Below the pieces are notes generated by a model. It saw only the letters and a list, made by a program, of their open reading frames with translations, was not told where the DNA came from and made no database searches. A DNA stretch of 64,000 nt, from assembly GCF_011398155.1 (NCBI RefSeq), contig NZ_AP021888.1, positions 1,285,501-1,349,500 on the forward strand, given 5' to 3'. Source of the DNA: Thiosulfativibrio zosterae (GTDB taxonomy: Bacteria > Pseudomonadota > Gammaproteobacteria > Thiomicrospirales > Thiomicrospiraceae). The translations under genes and the position numbers were made by a program. The stretch's first letter is position 1, and every line of letters begins with the position of its first letter. This document shows positions 48,397-57,139 of this stretch, piece after piece.

Positions 48397-48411
48397 TGGC
48401 ATATCTTCTGC
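48397..48411 (+). promoter_or_regulatory. Sigma-54 (-24/-12) promoter of the cyanate operon
   Basis: TGGCATATCTTCTGC has the invariant GG (48398-48399) and GC (48410-48411) exactly 10 bp apart, as required for sigma-54. The expected start is near 48423, giving a leader of about 73 nt. The divergent sigma-54 activator gene makes the call strong. Confidence 0.75.
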
Positions 48412-48495
48412 TCAACATCTCATGATTTTAAAGAAATGAACACAATAGTTTAATTGCACCAAAATATTTACAAACCACGAGTCGAGGTATGAATC

Positions 48496-49962
48496 ATGTC
48501 ATTTAAAAGCTTGAACGATCCATTTAATGAAAAGAAAAGTTTGTTGCACAAAGCAGATTGCGATTGTCCAATTTGCAAAGTTGAATCATCACCGTTAAAT
48601 CCATCTCAAAAGCAGGCTGAAGTTGAGCGTTCTGTTTATGAGTCATCTATTCAAGTTTACGGTAGTCATGAAATGCCAGAGCATAATTCGGCTTTAGATA
48701 GTAATGAAGCCATTATGGACAGGGCAATTGAGAGTGCGGTTGTACGCTCGGTGTTTGGACACAATGAATTTAGTCGCCGTTCATTTTTAAGTATGGTTGG
48801 AGCCGGTACGGCTGCTGCGGTTTTGGGTACTGTATTCCCAATGGAGGAGGCCAAAGCCGCTTTGAAAGAATCTATGGGTATGGGAAAACTTGAAAAAAGT
48901 AAGCTCAACATAGGTTTTGTACCGATTACTTGTGCTACGCCAATTATTATGGCTCACCCAATGGGTTTTTATGAAAAAAATGGTCTTGATGTCAGTCTAA
49001 TTAAAACAGCTGGCTGGGCTGTGGCTCGTGATAAATCTTTAGCTAAAGAATATGATGCTGCACATATGTTGACACCTATGCCATTGGCAATGTCTATGGG
49101 GGCTGGTTCTACGGCTAAGCCATTCATTATGCCTACGGTTGAGAATATTAATGGTCAGGCAATAGTATTGCATGTTGATCACAAAGATAAGCGTGATCCA
49201 AAACAGTGGAAGGGCTTTAAGTTTGGCGTACCATTTGAGTATTCCATGCATAACTTCCTTCTTCGTTACTATGTTGCTGAACATGGTTTAGATCCAGATA
49301 AAGACATTCAAATTCGTGTCGTTCCACCACCAGAAATGGTTGCAAACTTACGAGCAGGAAACCTGGATGGTTACCTTTCACCTGACCCATTTAACCAGCG
49401 TGCAATTTGGGAAAAAGTCGGTTTTATTCATACATTAACTAAAGACATTTGGGAAGGACATCCTTGCTGTGCATTTGCCTGTAGCAAAGAGTTTGCTGTT
49501 GAAAACCCAAATACTTATGGTGCATTGTTAAGATCAATTATTGATGCAACTGAATATTCGGCCAAAGCTGAAAATCGCAAAGAAATATCTGCAGCGATTG
49601 CTCCTAAAAACTATCTAAATCAGCCTGTTCCAGTTATAGAGCAGGTATTAACGGGACGTTATGCTGATGGATTAGGTGGTGTTCAAAATGTTCCTGATCG
49701 AATCGATTTTGACCCTTTCCCATGGCATTCTATGGGTGTATGGATTCTAACGCAGATGAAGCGTTGGGGTTATATCGAAGGTAACATTGACTACAATAAA
49801 ATCGCCGAAGAAGTTTATTTAGCTGCTGAAACTGGGAAAGTTATGAAGGAGTTAGGTTATGCGCCTCCTGAAAAAACTTACAAAAACTACTTCATCATGG
49901 GCAAGGAGTTTGACTACAACAAGCCAGAAGAATATATCGCTAGTTTTGCAATTAAACGTTAG
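48496..49962 (+). CDS. cynA: Cyanate/nitrate-type ABC substrate-binding protein (NrtA/CynA)
   Basis: 488 residues. CmpA/NrtA-family binding protein: IGFVPITCATPIIMAHPMGF, GAGSTAKPFIMPT, FKFGVPFEYSMHNFLLRYY. The Tat motif SRRSFL is at residues 93-98, after an unusual N-terminal region of about 90 residues containing a Cys cluster CDCPIC (22-27). GAGG 8 nt before the ATG supports this start over an internal Met74. It binds cyanate (or nitrate) in the periplasm. The cyanase gene at the operon end favours cyanate. Confidence 0.88.
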   Translation: MSFKSLNDPFNEKKSLLHKADCDCPICKVESSPLNPSQKQAEVERSVYESSIQVYGSHEMPEHNSALDSNEAIMDRAIESAVVRSVFGHNEFSRRSFLSMVGAGTAAAVLGTVFPMEEAKAALKESMGMGKLEKSKLNIGFVPITCATPIIMAHPMGFYEKNGLDVSLIKTAGWAVARDKSLAKEYDAAHMLTPMPLAMSMGAGSTAKPFIMPTVENINGQAIVLHVDHKDKRDPKQWKGFKFGVPFEYSMHNFLLRYYVAEHGLDPDKDIQIRVVPPPEMVANLRAGNLDGYLSPDPFNQRAIWEKVGFIHTLTKDIWEGHPCCAFACSKEFAVENPNTYGALLRSIIDATEYSAKAENRKEISAAIAPKNYLNQPVPVIEQVLTGRYADGLGGVQNVPDRIDFDPFPWHSMGVWILTQMKRWGYIEGNIDYNKIAEEVYLAAETGKVMKELGYAPPEKTYKNYFIMGKEFDYNKPEEYIASFAIKR

Positions 49963-49984
49963 CAATAGTCATTAAACCCTGTGA

Positions 49985-50018
49985 CCAAGACTAAAGATAT
50001 TGATTATCTTAGTCTTGG
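49985..50018 (+). other. Hairpin between cynA and the permease gene
   Basis: CCAAGACTAA / TTAGTCTTGG, 10-bp perfect stem with a 14-nt loop, without a T run. It could stabilise the cynA mRNA 3' end or give partial termination, as often found after binding-protein genes. Confidence 0.55.
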
Positions 50019-50115
50019 CTTAACTGAGAATTTATGAGTGGCTTGCTACTCATGTTTTGTCTAAAAATTATTGATTATTTTAATTTGTGTGTAAAAGCTG
50101 TACTAGGAGTCTTAA

Positions 50116-50946
50116 ATGTTAAAATCGCTATCGCTTAGATCTGCACTGCTTTCAGTCGTCTTGTTAGCTGTTTTGCTGGGTTCTTGGGAGTTAATGAATC
50201 AAATTCCATCTGACAGCAAACCTATGACGGAATATGAAATGTTGATGGGTGGAGCCTCACAAGAAGCCCGTGTGCCGCCACCATCAGCAATTATTGAATT
50301 GGCAATAAAAGAACTGAGTGACCCTTTTTATGATGCTGGGCCAAATGATAAAGGAATCGGCATTCAGTTAGGGTATTCAATTTATCGTGTTTTGGTAGGT
50401 TTCTTTTTTGCTGCATTGATAGCCATTCCAGTCGGCTTTTTGATTGGAATGTCACCGTTAATGTATAACGCTCTAAATCCATATATTCAGGTTTTACGCC
50501 CCATTTCGCCTCTAGCTTGGATGCCTTTAGCACTCTTCATTATCAAAGACTCAGAAACGTCAGCAATATTTGTGATTTTTATTTGCTCTATATGGCCGAT
50601 GTTATTGAATACTGCGTTTGGTGTATCAAATGTTCGCAAAGATTGGATTAATGTTGCTAAAACTCATGAACTTAGTCCTATTAAGACAGCTTTATTAGTT
50701 ATTTTGCCAGCGGCTGCCCCAACAATTTTAACGGGGATGCGCATTTCAATTGGGATTGCCTGGTTGGTTATCGTTGCAGCAGAAATGTTGGTTGGTGGAA
50801 CGGGTATAGGTTATTACGTTTGGAATGAATGGAATAACTTGGATCTTGCCAGTGTCATTTTTTCAATCCTGATGATTGGTTTGGTTGGCATGCTTTTGGA
50901 TATGTTTTTGGCTTATGCCGCATTGTTAGTTGAATATAAAGAATAG
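50116..50946 (+). CDS. cynB: Cyanate ABC transporter permease (NrtB/CynB)
   Basis: 276 residues. Permease of the nitrate/sulfonate/taurine family with about six TM helices and the conserved EAA loop (NVAKTHELSPIKTALLVILPAAAPTILTGMRISIG), which contacts the ATPase. The N-terminal periplasmic stretch with KPMTEYEMLMGG is shared by NrtB proteins. It forms the membrane channel for the binding protein encoded before it and the ATPase encoded after it. Confidence 0.9.
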   Translation: MLKSLSLRSALLSVVLLAVLLGSWELMNQIPSDSKPMTEYEMLMGGASQEARVPPPSAIIELAIKELSDPFYDAGPNDKGIGIQLGYSIYRVLVGFFFAALIAIPVGFLIGMSPLMYNALNPYIQVLRPISPLAWMPLALFIIKDSETSAIFVIFICSIWPMLLNTAFGVSNVRKDWINVAKTHELSPIKTALLVILPAAAPTILTGMRISIGIAWLVIVAAEMLVGGTGIGYYVWNEWNNLDLASVIFSILMIGLVGMLLDMFLAYAALLVEYKE

Positions 50947-50954
50947 GATTGCGC

Positions 50955-51806
50955 ATGACATCAAAATTTCTTGAAGTACAAGGGTTAAAAAAGAGTTATC
51001 CGGGACAAAATAAGTCGGAATCTGTAACCATCTTTGAAAATGCCAATTTTAATATTGAAAAAGGGGAGTTTGTCTGTGTCATAGGACATTCTGGTTGTGG
51101 AAAATCAACAATTTTGAATATTTTGGCAGGTTTAGACGATGCCTCGGATGGGATTGTTTTAATGAATGGTCGAGAGGTTTCCGGCCCAAGTCTTGATCGA
51201 GGTGTTATTTTTCAAAACTACAGCTTATTGCCATGGCGTACTGCCTTGCAAAATATAACTTTTGCAGTGCAGGCTAGATGGCCGAACTGGAGTAAAGAAG
51301 ATGTCTTGGCTCATAGCCAAAAATATTTAGATTTGGTGGGGCTTAAAGATGCCATACATAGAAAGCCGTCTCAACTTTCTGGGGGAATGCGTCAACGTGT
51401 TAGCATTGCGCGTGCGTTTGCTACTCAGCCTCAATTGTTGCTTATGGATGAACCATTTGGGGCTTTAGATGCTTTGACAAGAGGGGTCATTCAAGAGGAG
51501 TTAATTAAGATTTGGAGTGAGGACAAGCAAACCGTATTTATGATTACCCATGATGTTGATGAGGCCATTTTGCTGTCAGATAGAATTTTATTAATGACGA
51601 ATGGTCCAAAGGCAAGAATTGCGGAATCCGTAAAAATATCGATACCAAGACCTCGAACACGCACGGATATTATTCATCATCCAAATTACTACAAAACCCG
51701 TAATCATTTGGTTGATTTTTTAGTTAACCGCTCCAAAACCCTTTCGGGTGAAAATCAAGAAACCGTTATAGGTAATTATCCAAAAGAAGTCATTTTTCAT
51801 GATTAA
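50955..51806 (+). CDS. cynD: Cyanate ABC transporter ATPase (NrtD/CynD)
   Basis: 283 residues from the ATG at 50955; an earlier TTG at 50949 is not preferred. Walker A IGHSGCGKSTILN, Q loop FQNYSLLPWRT, signature LSGGMRQRVSIARA, Walker B LLLMDEPFGALD, and H loop ITHDVDEA. It is NrtD-like, lacking the fused binding domain of NrtC. It powers uptake with the permease. It starts 8 bp after the permease stop. Confidence 0.92.
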   Translation: MTSKFLEVQGLKKSYPGQNKSESVTIFENANFNIEKGEFVCVIGHSGCGKSTILNILAGLDDASDGIVLMNGREVSGPSLDRGVIFQNYSLLPWRTALQNITFAVQARWPNWSKEDVLAHSQKYLDLVGLKDAIHRKPSQLSGGMRQRVSIARAFATQPQLLLMDEPFGALDALTRGVIQEELIKIWSEDKQTVFMITHDVDEAILLSDRILLMTNGPKARIAESVKISIPRPRTRTDIIHHPNYYKTRNHLVDFLVNRSKTLSGENQETVIGNYPKEVIFHD

Positions 51807-51864
51807 TATCCATAGGGTATTAGAGTTTAAATCTTAAAGTTAAAAGTAAAAAGAGGGGGATACG

Positions 51865-52305
51865 ATGACTAAAATTGAAATGACAGAAGCGATTATTCTT
51901 GCCAAAGCATCAAAGAATGTAGGCTGGTCTGAAATTGCTGCCGCGACAGGATTGAGTGAAGTTTATACAACCTCTGCTTGTTTGGGTATGAATCACTTAG
52001 ATTCTGAACCAGCAGCAAAATTATGTAATTTTTTAGGTTTAGACTCCACTGTAGAGGACACACTAAAAGCCTTTCCTCATAAGTCTTGGGATAAACTAGT
52101 GCCAACAGATCCATTAATTTATCGGCTATACGAAATTGTCGGCGTATATGGTCCGACTATGAAAGAGTTAATTCATGAAAAGTTTGGGGATGGCATTATG
52201 AGTGCTATCGACTTTACAATGGATATTGAAAAAGAAAAAAATCCAGCAGGAGACCGCGTGGTGATTACAATGAATGGTAAGTTTTTAGCTTATAAAGCTT
52301 GGTAA
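51865..52305 (+). CDS. cynS: Cyanase (cyanate hydratase)
   Basis: 146 residues. The N-terminal helical HTH-like region (LAKASKNVGWSEIAAATGLS) precedes the C-terminal catalytic domain. Its active-site residues Arg87, Glu90 and Ser113 correspond to E. coli Arg96, Glu99 and Ser122 (IYRLYEIVGVYGPTMKELIHE; GDGIMSAIDF). It converts cyanate and bicarbonate to ammonia and CO2. It is the last gene of the cynABDS operon, with a strong RBS (AGAGGGGG). No cynT carbonic anhydrase is next to it. It gives the cell a nitrogen source, and the CO2 can feed carbon fixation. Confidence 0.96.
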   Translation: MTKIEMTEAIILAKASKNVGWSEIAAATGLSEVYTTSACLGMNHLDSEPAAKLCNFLGLDSTVEDTLKAFPHKSWDKLVPTDPLIYRLYEIVGVYGPTMKELIHEKFGDGIMSAIDFTMDIEKEKNPAGDRVVITMNGKFLAYKAW

Positions 52306-52331
52306 TATTTCGAGAATATATTAAAAGTATT

Positions 52332-52538
52332 GATGATTTTCTTGCTCTATCCTGTCCCAAGGCGCAATTAAGTCATCAAATACTGATTAGACCCACTTCA
52401 ACCCGATCTTTAATCACCTTGCCTGATGGAATGATTTGAAACAAGTCGCCGTTTTCGCCTAGCAATACAGTTTGTGCCAGTTGGTGTTCTTTAATTAACT
52501 GTGCGTGGGCTTGTAAGTCAATGGCTTCGCCATGTACC
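52332..52538 (-). pseudogene. Duplicated 3' end of the RNase J-like gene
   Basis: This 207-bp segment matches 56933-57139 at an offset of exactly 4601 bp, with 7 differences by hand count and no gap. It contains the last 54 codons of the RNase J-like gene plus 44 bp downstream, and breaks off abruptly at CATGTACC. The copies are direct repeats that flank the kinase/REC-EAL pair. Confidence 0.9.
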
Positions 52539-52699
52539 CTATTCGTAAAAAAGTAGAGCAAGAAGCCGCTTTTAAACTCCCTGTTAAAACCTATCAGGCA
52601 CTTGGCTACGCCTGCAGCCGTATGTCTTTTAAAGGCTTGGGTGGTCGTTCTTTTAGCCCCTTTAATCAATCAAAACCATGGGGTTTTAAAAAAAAATAG
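52532..52699 (+). pseudogene. 55-codon ORF, probable C-terminal gene fragment
   Basis: The ATG is supplied by the duplicated RNase J segment. The frame then reads PIRKKVEQEAAFKLPVKTYQ and ends SKPWGFKKK. It is basic and protein-like but I do not recognise it. It is probably the 3' end of a gene fused to the repeat by rearrangement; a small real protein cannot be excluded. Confidence 0.35.
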
Positions 52700-53027
52700 A
52701 AAAAAAATTAGTTTTTGACCATAAAAAATTGTGTTTTTTAGTTATTTCAGTTAACTTTCTTTAGATTTTTCTAAAAATCTGCAACTGCTTGGTAAGCACA
52801 TAAATTAAATATGTCTAAAATTGATTAGCTGTCTTTGAATAGCTTGCCGATAACTTGTTATTGGCCACAATTTTTCGATTAAATCAGACAAATTTTTAAA
52901 CATTTTTTATCGATCAGTCGTGCAAAGCACATTCAACATTTCATAAAGGTGAATCTATTTGTAATGGGTTCGCGACTTAAAGCTGTTTTTTCAATTTAAC
53001 GGATTGAATTTAGGAGATGCCAAACTC
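52700..53027. other. AT-rich intergenic region upstream of the hybrid kinase
   Basis: About 330 bp, very AT-rich, without a supported gene. The promoter of the kinase/REC-EAL operon is expected here. TAGGAG at 53011-53016 is the RBS. Confidence 0.5.
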
Positions 53028-55676
53028 ATGACGCCAATATTTAAAAAGCAACTGATGTTTGCGCTACCTATTTTTTTAATTATTTTAGGGTTAATGCTCG
53101 CGGTATTTGAAATTGATCAGTCCTTGCGTGAAAAGACCATTATTCACAACTTTAAAAATGACACCAAACACATCGCGGAACACATTCAAAACCATTTGGT
53201 TGGGGTGAATTCTGATGTGCTATTTCTTGCCGCGCAAAAAAAAGCTTTGGGGACGTTATGCTACCAACATGAAGATAAACTGTCCAGCGGCTTGTCTGCT
53301 GAGTATTTGAAATTTATGGAACTCAATCCTCAGTATATTCAATTACGCTTAATTGACCTTATGGGGCAAGAAGTGGTTAGAGTTGACCGTATCCAAGATC
53401 AAGTCATTGCGACTCCTTATGAGGCTTTGCAAGACAAATCAGGGCGCTATTACTTTAAGGAAGCCGAGCATATTACCCCAGGCACTGTCTACCAGTCTTT
53501 ATTTGATTTAAATATAGAGCAGGGTGTGATTGAGCGGCCATTTAAACCCACAATTCGTTTTTTAAGCCCAGTGGTGGATGAACTTAATAAAACGGTGGGG
53601 TTTGTGGCGCTCAATTTAGACGCTTCTCGCCTATTAAATGAGCTTGAAATCTTTGCAAAAAATAGCAAAGGTGATGTTTATTGGGTGAATCGCAATGGCT
53701 ATTATTTTATGAGCCCAGATGAAAGCCAAAACTGGGGTTTTATGTTTGGTAAAACGGCTTGGAGCCTAGCTTCCGAGTTTGCAGATGTTTGGAGAAACTT
53801 GCCTAACATAGATGCTCAGGGAGACTTGTTAGATAACTCAGTCTTTTATCAGCTAGAGGTTTTAAATAGTCAAACGCCTATGTCAGCTGAGCAATTTAAT
53901 TATCATCAATTGCCTAATCAGGGGGCAGATATGCCTTGGTATGTGGTTGGTCGTTTAAATTTAAATGACTTGCCTGATTTGGTTTGGTGGCAACACTATT
54001 GGCCGTTGGTATTTTCCGCCTTATTAGCGCTGGTTTTATTATTTTTACTCAGATTGACGAGTCGCTTGGTGACAACGGTTTCAGAGCTGTCGCGTCGTGA
54101 GTCTGCATTAGTTGAGTCGCAAAATGCGGTGATGCAATCACAAACGCGATTCAAAGAATTGTTTGAAGCCGTCCCCGTTGGGTTGATGATTATTAATCAA
54201 CATGGACAGGTTGAGTCGAGCAATCAACAAATTAAACAATTACTTAATCTGAGCTTACCAAGTAGGCCTGATGAACAATTGACTAATTTGGTAAAAGAAC
54301 TCTTTAAGTTTGCTTTGCACCAAACGCTAGAGGATTTTTTTGCGGCGCCTAAAAGAGTTGAGGTCTTGCGTGATAACCCCTTTGTTTGCAGCTGCGATGG
54401 TGACATTCAAAAGTTTTTTGAGGTGATTATTGATCCTTTGTCTTATGGGCAAGAGCAGTTAGCGATTGTGGTGATGCGCGATGTGACTTCGGGGTTACAG
54501 ATAGAAGATCAACTGCGACAAAGTCAAAAAATGGAAGCGATTGGGCAACTCACCGGTGGCATTGCTCACGATTTTAACAATATGCTGGGTATTGTAATGG
54601 GCAATTTAGAGTTGTTAAAATTGAACTCAGAACAGGACGAAAAACAGCTAACTCGCATTGATAATATGATGACCGCCCTTAAAAATGCTGCCAGTTTAAC
54701 TCAGAAGTTGTTGGGTATTTCGCGCAAAAAAACGTTGAAGATTGAAACCATTGATGTGTCTTTGTTGATGAATGAAGTGCTTGAAATGTTGCATCGCACT
54801 ATTAAACATCGCATCCAAATTCACTATCAGTCTGGGTCTGATTTACCGCTTATTCGGGTGGATGCATCCGAATTATTGAATGCGTTGATTAATCTAGCCG
54901 TCAATGCTAAGGATGCCATGCCGGACGGGGGCAGTATATTTATCAAAACTGAGCGCGTTTATTTGGATGAAGCTTATGTGAATTCAATAGCCGAAAGTAT
55001 TCCAGAGGGTGAATATTTAAAAATTGAAGTTGAGGATACCGGTAGCGGCATTCCGCCAGAAATCATTGATAAGGTTCTAGAGCCTTTTTATACCACTAAA
55101 GAGATAGGTAAGGGCACGGGATTAGGCTTGGCGATGGTTTACGGGTTTATCAAACAATCTAATGGACACATGCATATTTATAGTGAGGTTGGCAAGGGTA
55201 CCAATATTCACATCTATTTACCGGTAGTAGAGGATGGCAGCTTAAAAACCCTTAGCGCAACGCCTAGCACACAATCATTAATACATTTGGCAGGAAAAAA
55301 AGTATTGGTTGTGGATGACGAAATTCACTTAGCAAGCATTTTAAAAGACTATTTGTTGTTGGATGGTATGGAATGTGATTTGGCTTTTACAGGTGACCAG
55401 GCCTGGTTGAATTTAACCCAAAAAAGTTACGATTTGGTGATTTCTGATATCGTGATGCCCGGCAAAATTGATGGTATAAAACTGGCTGAATTGATTCTAA
55501 CCCTAAAGCATCCTATGCCGGTGATTTTATGCAGTGGTTTTTCGAGTGATTTATTGGTGAAGCAACACCTAATGAATGGAGACATTTTATTTATTAAGAA
55601 ACCTTATTCGCGCGATATTGTTCAACAAACGGTACTTAAGGCATTTAAATGCTTAGGAGCCAATCATGCCAGCTAA
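53028..55676 (+). CDS. Hybrid sensor histidine kinase (Cache-PAS-HisKA-HATPase-REC)
   Basis: 882 residues from the ATG at 53028 after TAGGAG. TM at about 7-25, large periplasmic Cache-like sensor (about 35-315), second TM (about 320-345), PAS (about 375-490). The phospho-acceptor His is in IGQLTGGIAHDFNNMLG, an ATPase domain has GIPPEI and GTGLGLAM, and a C-terminal receiver (about 755-880) has DIVMPGK and KKPYS. It senses an external signal and may phosphorylate its own receiver or the next gene's product, whose start it overlaps by 11 bp. Palindrome copy 7 lies in the receiver. Confidence 0.93.
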   Translation: MTPIFKKQLMFALPIFLIILGLMLAVFEIDQSLREKTIIHNFKNDTKHIAEHIQNHLVGVNSDVLFLAAQKKALGTLCYQHEDKLSSGLSAEYLKFMELNPQYIQLRLIDLMGQEVVRVDRIQDQVIATPYEALQDKSGRYYFKEAEHITPGTVYQSLFDLNIEQGVIERPFKPTIRFLSPVVDELNKTVGFVALNLDASRLLNELEIFAKNSKGDVYWVNRNGYYFMSPDESQNWGFMFGKTAWSLASEFADVWRNLPNIDAQGDLLDNSVFYQLEVLNSQTPMSAEQFNYHQLPNQGADMPWYVVGRLNLNDLPDLVWWQHYWPLVFSALLALVLLFLLRLTSRLVTTVSELSRRESALVESQNAVMQSQTRFKELFEAVPVGLMIINQHGQVESSNQQIKQLLNLSLPSRPDEQLTNLVKELFKFALHQTLEDFFAAPKRVEVLRDNPFVCSCDGDIQKFFEVIIDPLSYGQEQLAIVVMRDVTSGLQIEDQLRQSQKMEAIGQLTGGIAHDFNNMLGIVMGNLELLKLNSEQDEKQLTRIDNMMTALKNAASLTQKLLGISRKKTLKIETIDVSLLMNEVLEMLHRTIKHRIQIHYQSGSDLPLIRVDASELLNALINLAVNAKDAMPDGGSIFIKTERVYLDEAYVNSIAESIPEGEYLKIEVEDTGSGIPPEIIDKVLEPFYTTKEIGKGTGLGLAMVYGFIKQSNGHMHIYSEVGKGTNIHIYLPVVEDGSLKTLSATPSTQSLIHLAGKKVLVVDDEIHLASILKDYLLLDGMECDLAFTGDQAWLNLTQKSYDLVISDIVMPGKIDGIKLAELILTLKHPMPVILCSGFSSDLLVKQHLMNGDILFIKKPYSRDIVQQTVLKAFKCLGANHAS
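55396..55407. repeat. Iterated palindrome ACCAGGCCTGGT, copy 7 (inside hybrid kinase)
   Basis: Exact copy in the receiver domain of the kinase, read GAC-CAG-GCC-TGG (Asp-Gln-Ala-Trp), the same frame as copy 4. Confidence 0.95.
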
Positions 55677-56856
55677 AGTTTTTGTATTAGATGATGAGTC
55701 TTTGTATGGACAGATGATTGCTGAGTTTGCTGATTTGTATCACCTAACAACCATTGCGCATGACGATGCCAGCAATTTGGAAACGCTGTTAACAGGTATT
55801 GATGATTTTAGTTTGTTCTTTTTAGATTTGCACATGCCCAAACACGATGGCATAGAGGTGTTACGCTTACTTGAGTCCTCGGGTTATCAAGGCAAAATTG
55901 TTTTAATGAGTGGATTTGATGAATCAGTATTGGCATCTGCGTATCACTTGGCAGTTACGCAAGGTTTGCGCGTAGTCGACACTTTAAGCAAGCCTTTTAA
56001 TTTGGATAAATTGCGCGGCATCTTGGCTGAGTTTGCCAGTGAAAAAAATCCGCCTAACTTACCAGTGCGACAGGCGTCAGCTGAGATCTCAAAACTTTCT
56101 CACGAAATGGTGATTAAGTCTTTGTATGAAGACAGGTTTATTTTGCATTATCAACCGCAAATTCGTTTGGTCGATCACAAATTGATTGGGCTAGAATGTT
56201 TGGTTAGGCTTAAAGGCGACCAGGGTTTGATTTACCCTGGGCAGTTTATAGAAGTGATTGAACAAAATGCCTTAACCAACTATTTGATTATGGCCGTGGT
56301 TAGGAAACTATGCGAGGATTACCAACGCTGTTTATCACAAATCCACGAGGTGACTTTTTCAATTAACGTGTCTGCGTTGGACTTAGATAATTTAACCTTT
56401 CCAGATTTTTTAGCAGACTTAATTGCTAAATGTCAGTTGTCACCTCAGCAAATCGTAATTGAAATTACTGAAAGTCGTGCGATAGAGCAAATCAAAATTG
56501 GATTGGATGTTTTGACTCGCTTACGTTTAAAAGGGTTTCATTTATCGATTGATGATTTTGGCACTGGCACAGCTGTACTAAGTAATATTAAAAATATGCC
56601 GTTTAATGAACTCAAGATTGATAAGTCTTTTGTGGATAGGCTTACTCGTGATGGGAGGACTAATCAATTAACACAAGATTTGATTCATATGGCGCACAAT
56701 TTAAAGTTGATGACCGTGGCTGAGGGTGTTGAGAATATCGAATCCTTAAATATTTTGAAAAAATTAGGTTGTCAAATCGTACAAGGTTATTACTTTGCCA
56801 AACCCATGGCAGCAGAAGACTTGATGAGTTGGGTTGCGCAAAATCAGTGGGATTAA
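55666..56856 (+). CDS. Response regulator with REC and EAL-type domains
   Basis: 396 residues. The receiver (1-120) has FVLDDES, the phospho-Asp in FLDLHMPKHDG and the Lys of LSKPF. The EAL domain (about 150-390) has ECL in place of EAL (GLECLVRL), keeping the catalytic Glu. DDFGTGTAV, ITES and AEGVEN are present. It may be an active or weakened c-di-GMP phosphodiesterase. The 11-bp overlap with the hybrid kinase and RBS GGAG make it the partner of that kinase. Confidence 0.92.
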   Translation: MPAKVFVLDDESLYGQMIAEFADLYHLTTIAHDDASNLETLLTGIDDFSLFFLDLHMPKHDGIEVLRLLESSGYQGKIVLMSGFDESVLASAYHLAVTQGLRVVDTLSKPFNLDKLRGILAEFASEKNPPNLPVRQASAEISKLSHEMVIKSLYEDRFILHYQPQIRLVDHKLIGLECLVRLKGDQGLIYPGQFIEVIEQNALTNYLIMAVVRKLCEDYQRCLSQIHEVTFSINVSALDLDNLTFPDFLADLIAKCQLSPQQIVIEITESRAIEQIKIGLDVLTRLRLKGFHLSIDDFGTGTAVLSNIKNMPFNELKIDKSFVDRLTRDGRTNQLTQDLIHMAHNLKLMTVAEGVENIESLNILKKLGCQIVQGYYFAKPMAAEDLMSWVAQNQWD

Positions 56857-56932
56857 TTTGCGATTAGCGCTAAAAGTTTTACAATAATTTTTTACCAAAA
56901 TAAGCGTCCTTAAAGTTGTTTGAGGATTTCAG

Positions 56933-57139
56933 GATGATTCTATTGCTCTATCCAGTCCTAAGGCGCAATTAAGTCATCAAATACTGATTAGACCCACTTC
57001 AACCCGATTTTTAATCACCTTGCCTGATGGAATGATTTGAAACAAGTCGCCGTTTTCGCCTAGCAATACAGTTTGCGCCAGTTGGTGTTCTTTAATTAAC
57101 TGTGCGTGGGCTTGTAAGTGAATGGCTTCGCCATGTACC
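56933..57139. repeat. Right-hand copy of the 207-bp direct repeat
   Basis: The intact 3' end of the RNase J-like gene and 44 bp beyond it. The left-hand copy is at 52332-52538. Recombination between them would delete 4601 bp, including both signalling genes. Confidence 0.9.

Noticed and set aside
48191-48495. Riboswitch in the cyanate operon leader
   Set aside because: The leader after the inferred start is short, about 73 nt, and shows no recognisable conserved RNA motif; regulation is explained by the sigma-54 promoter.
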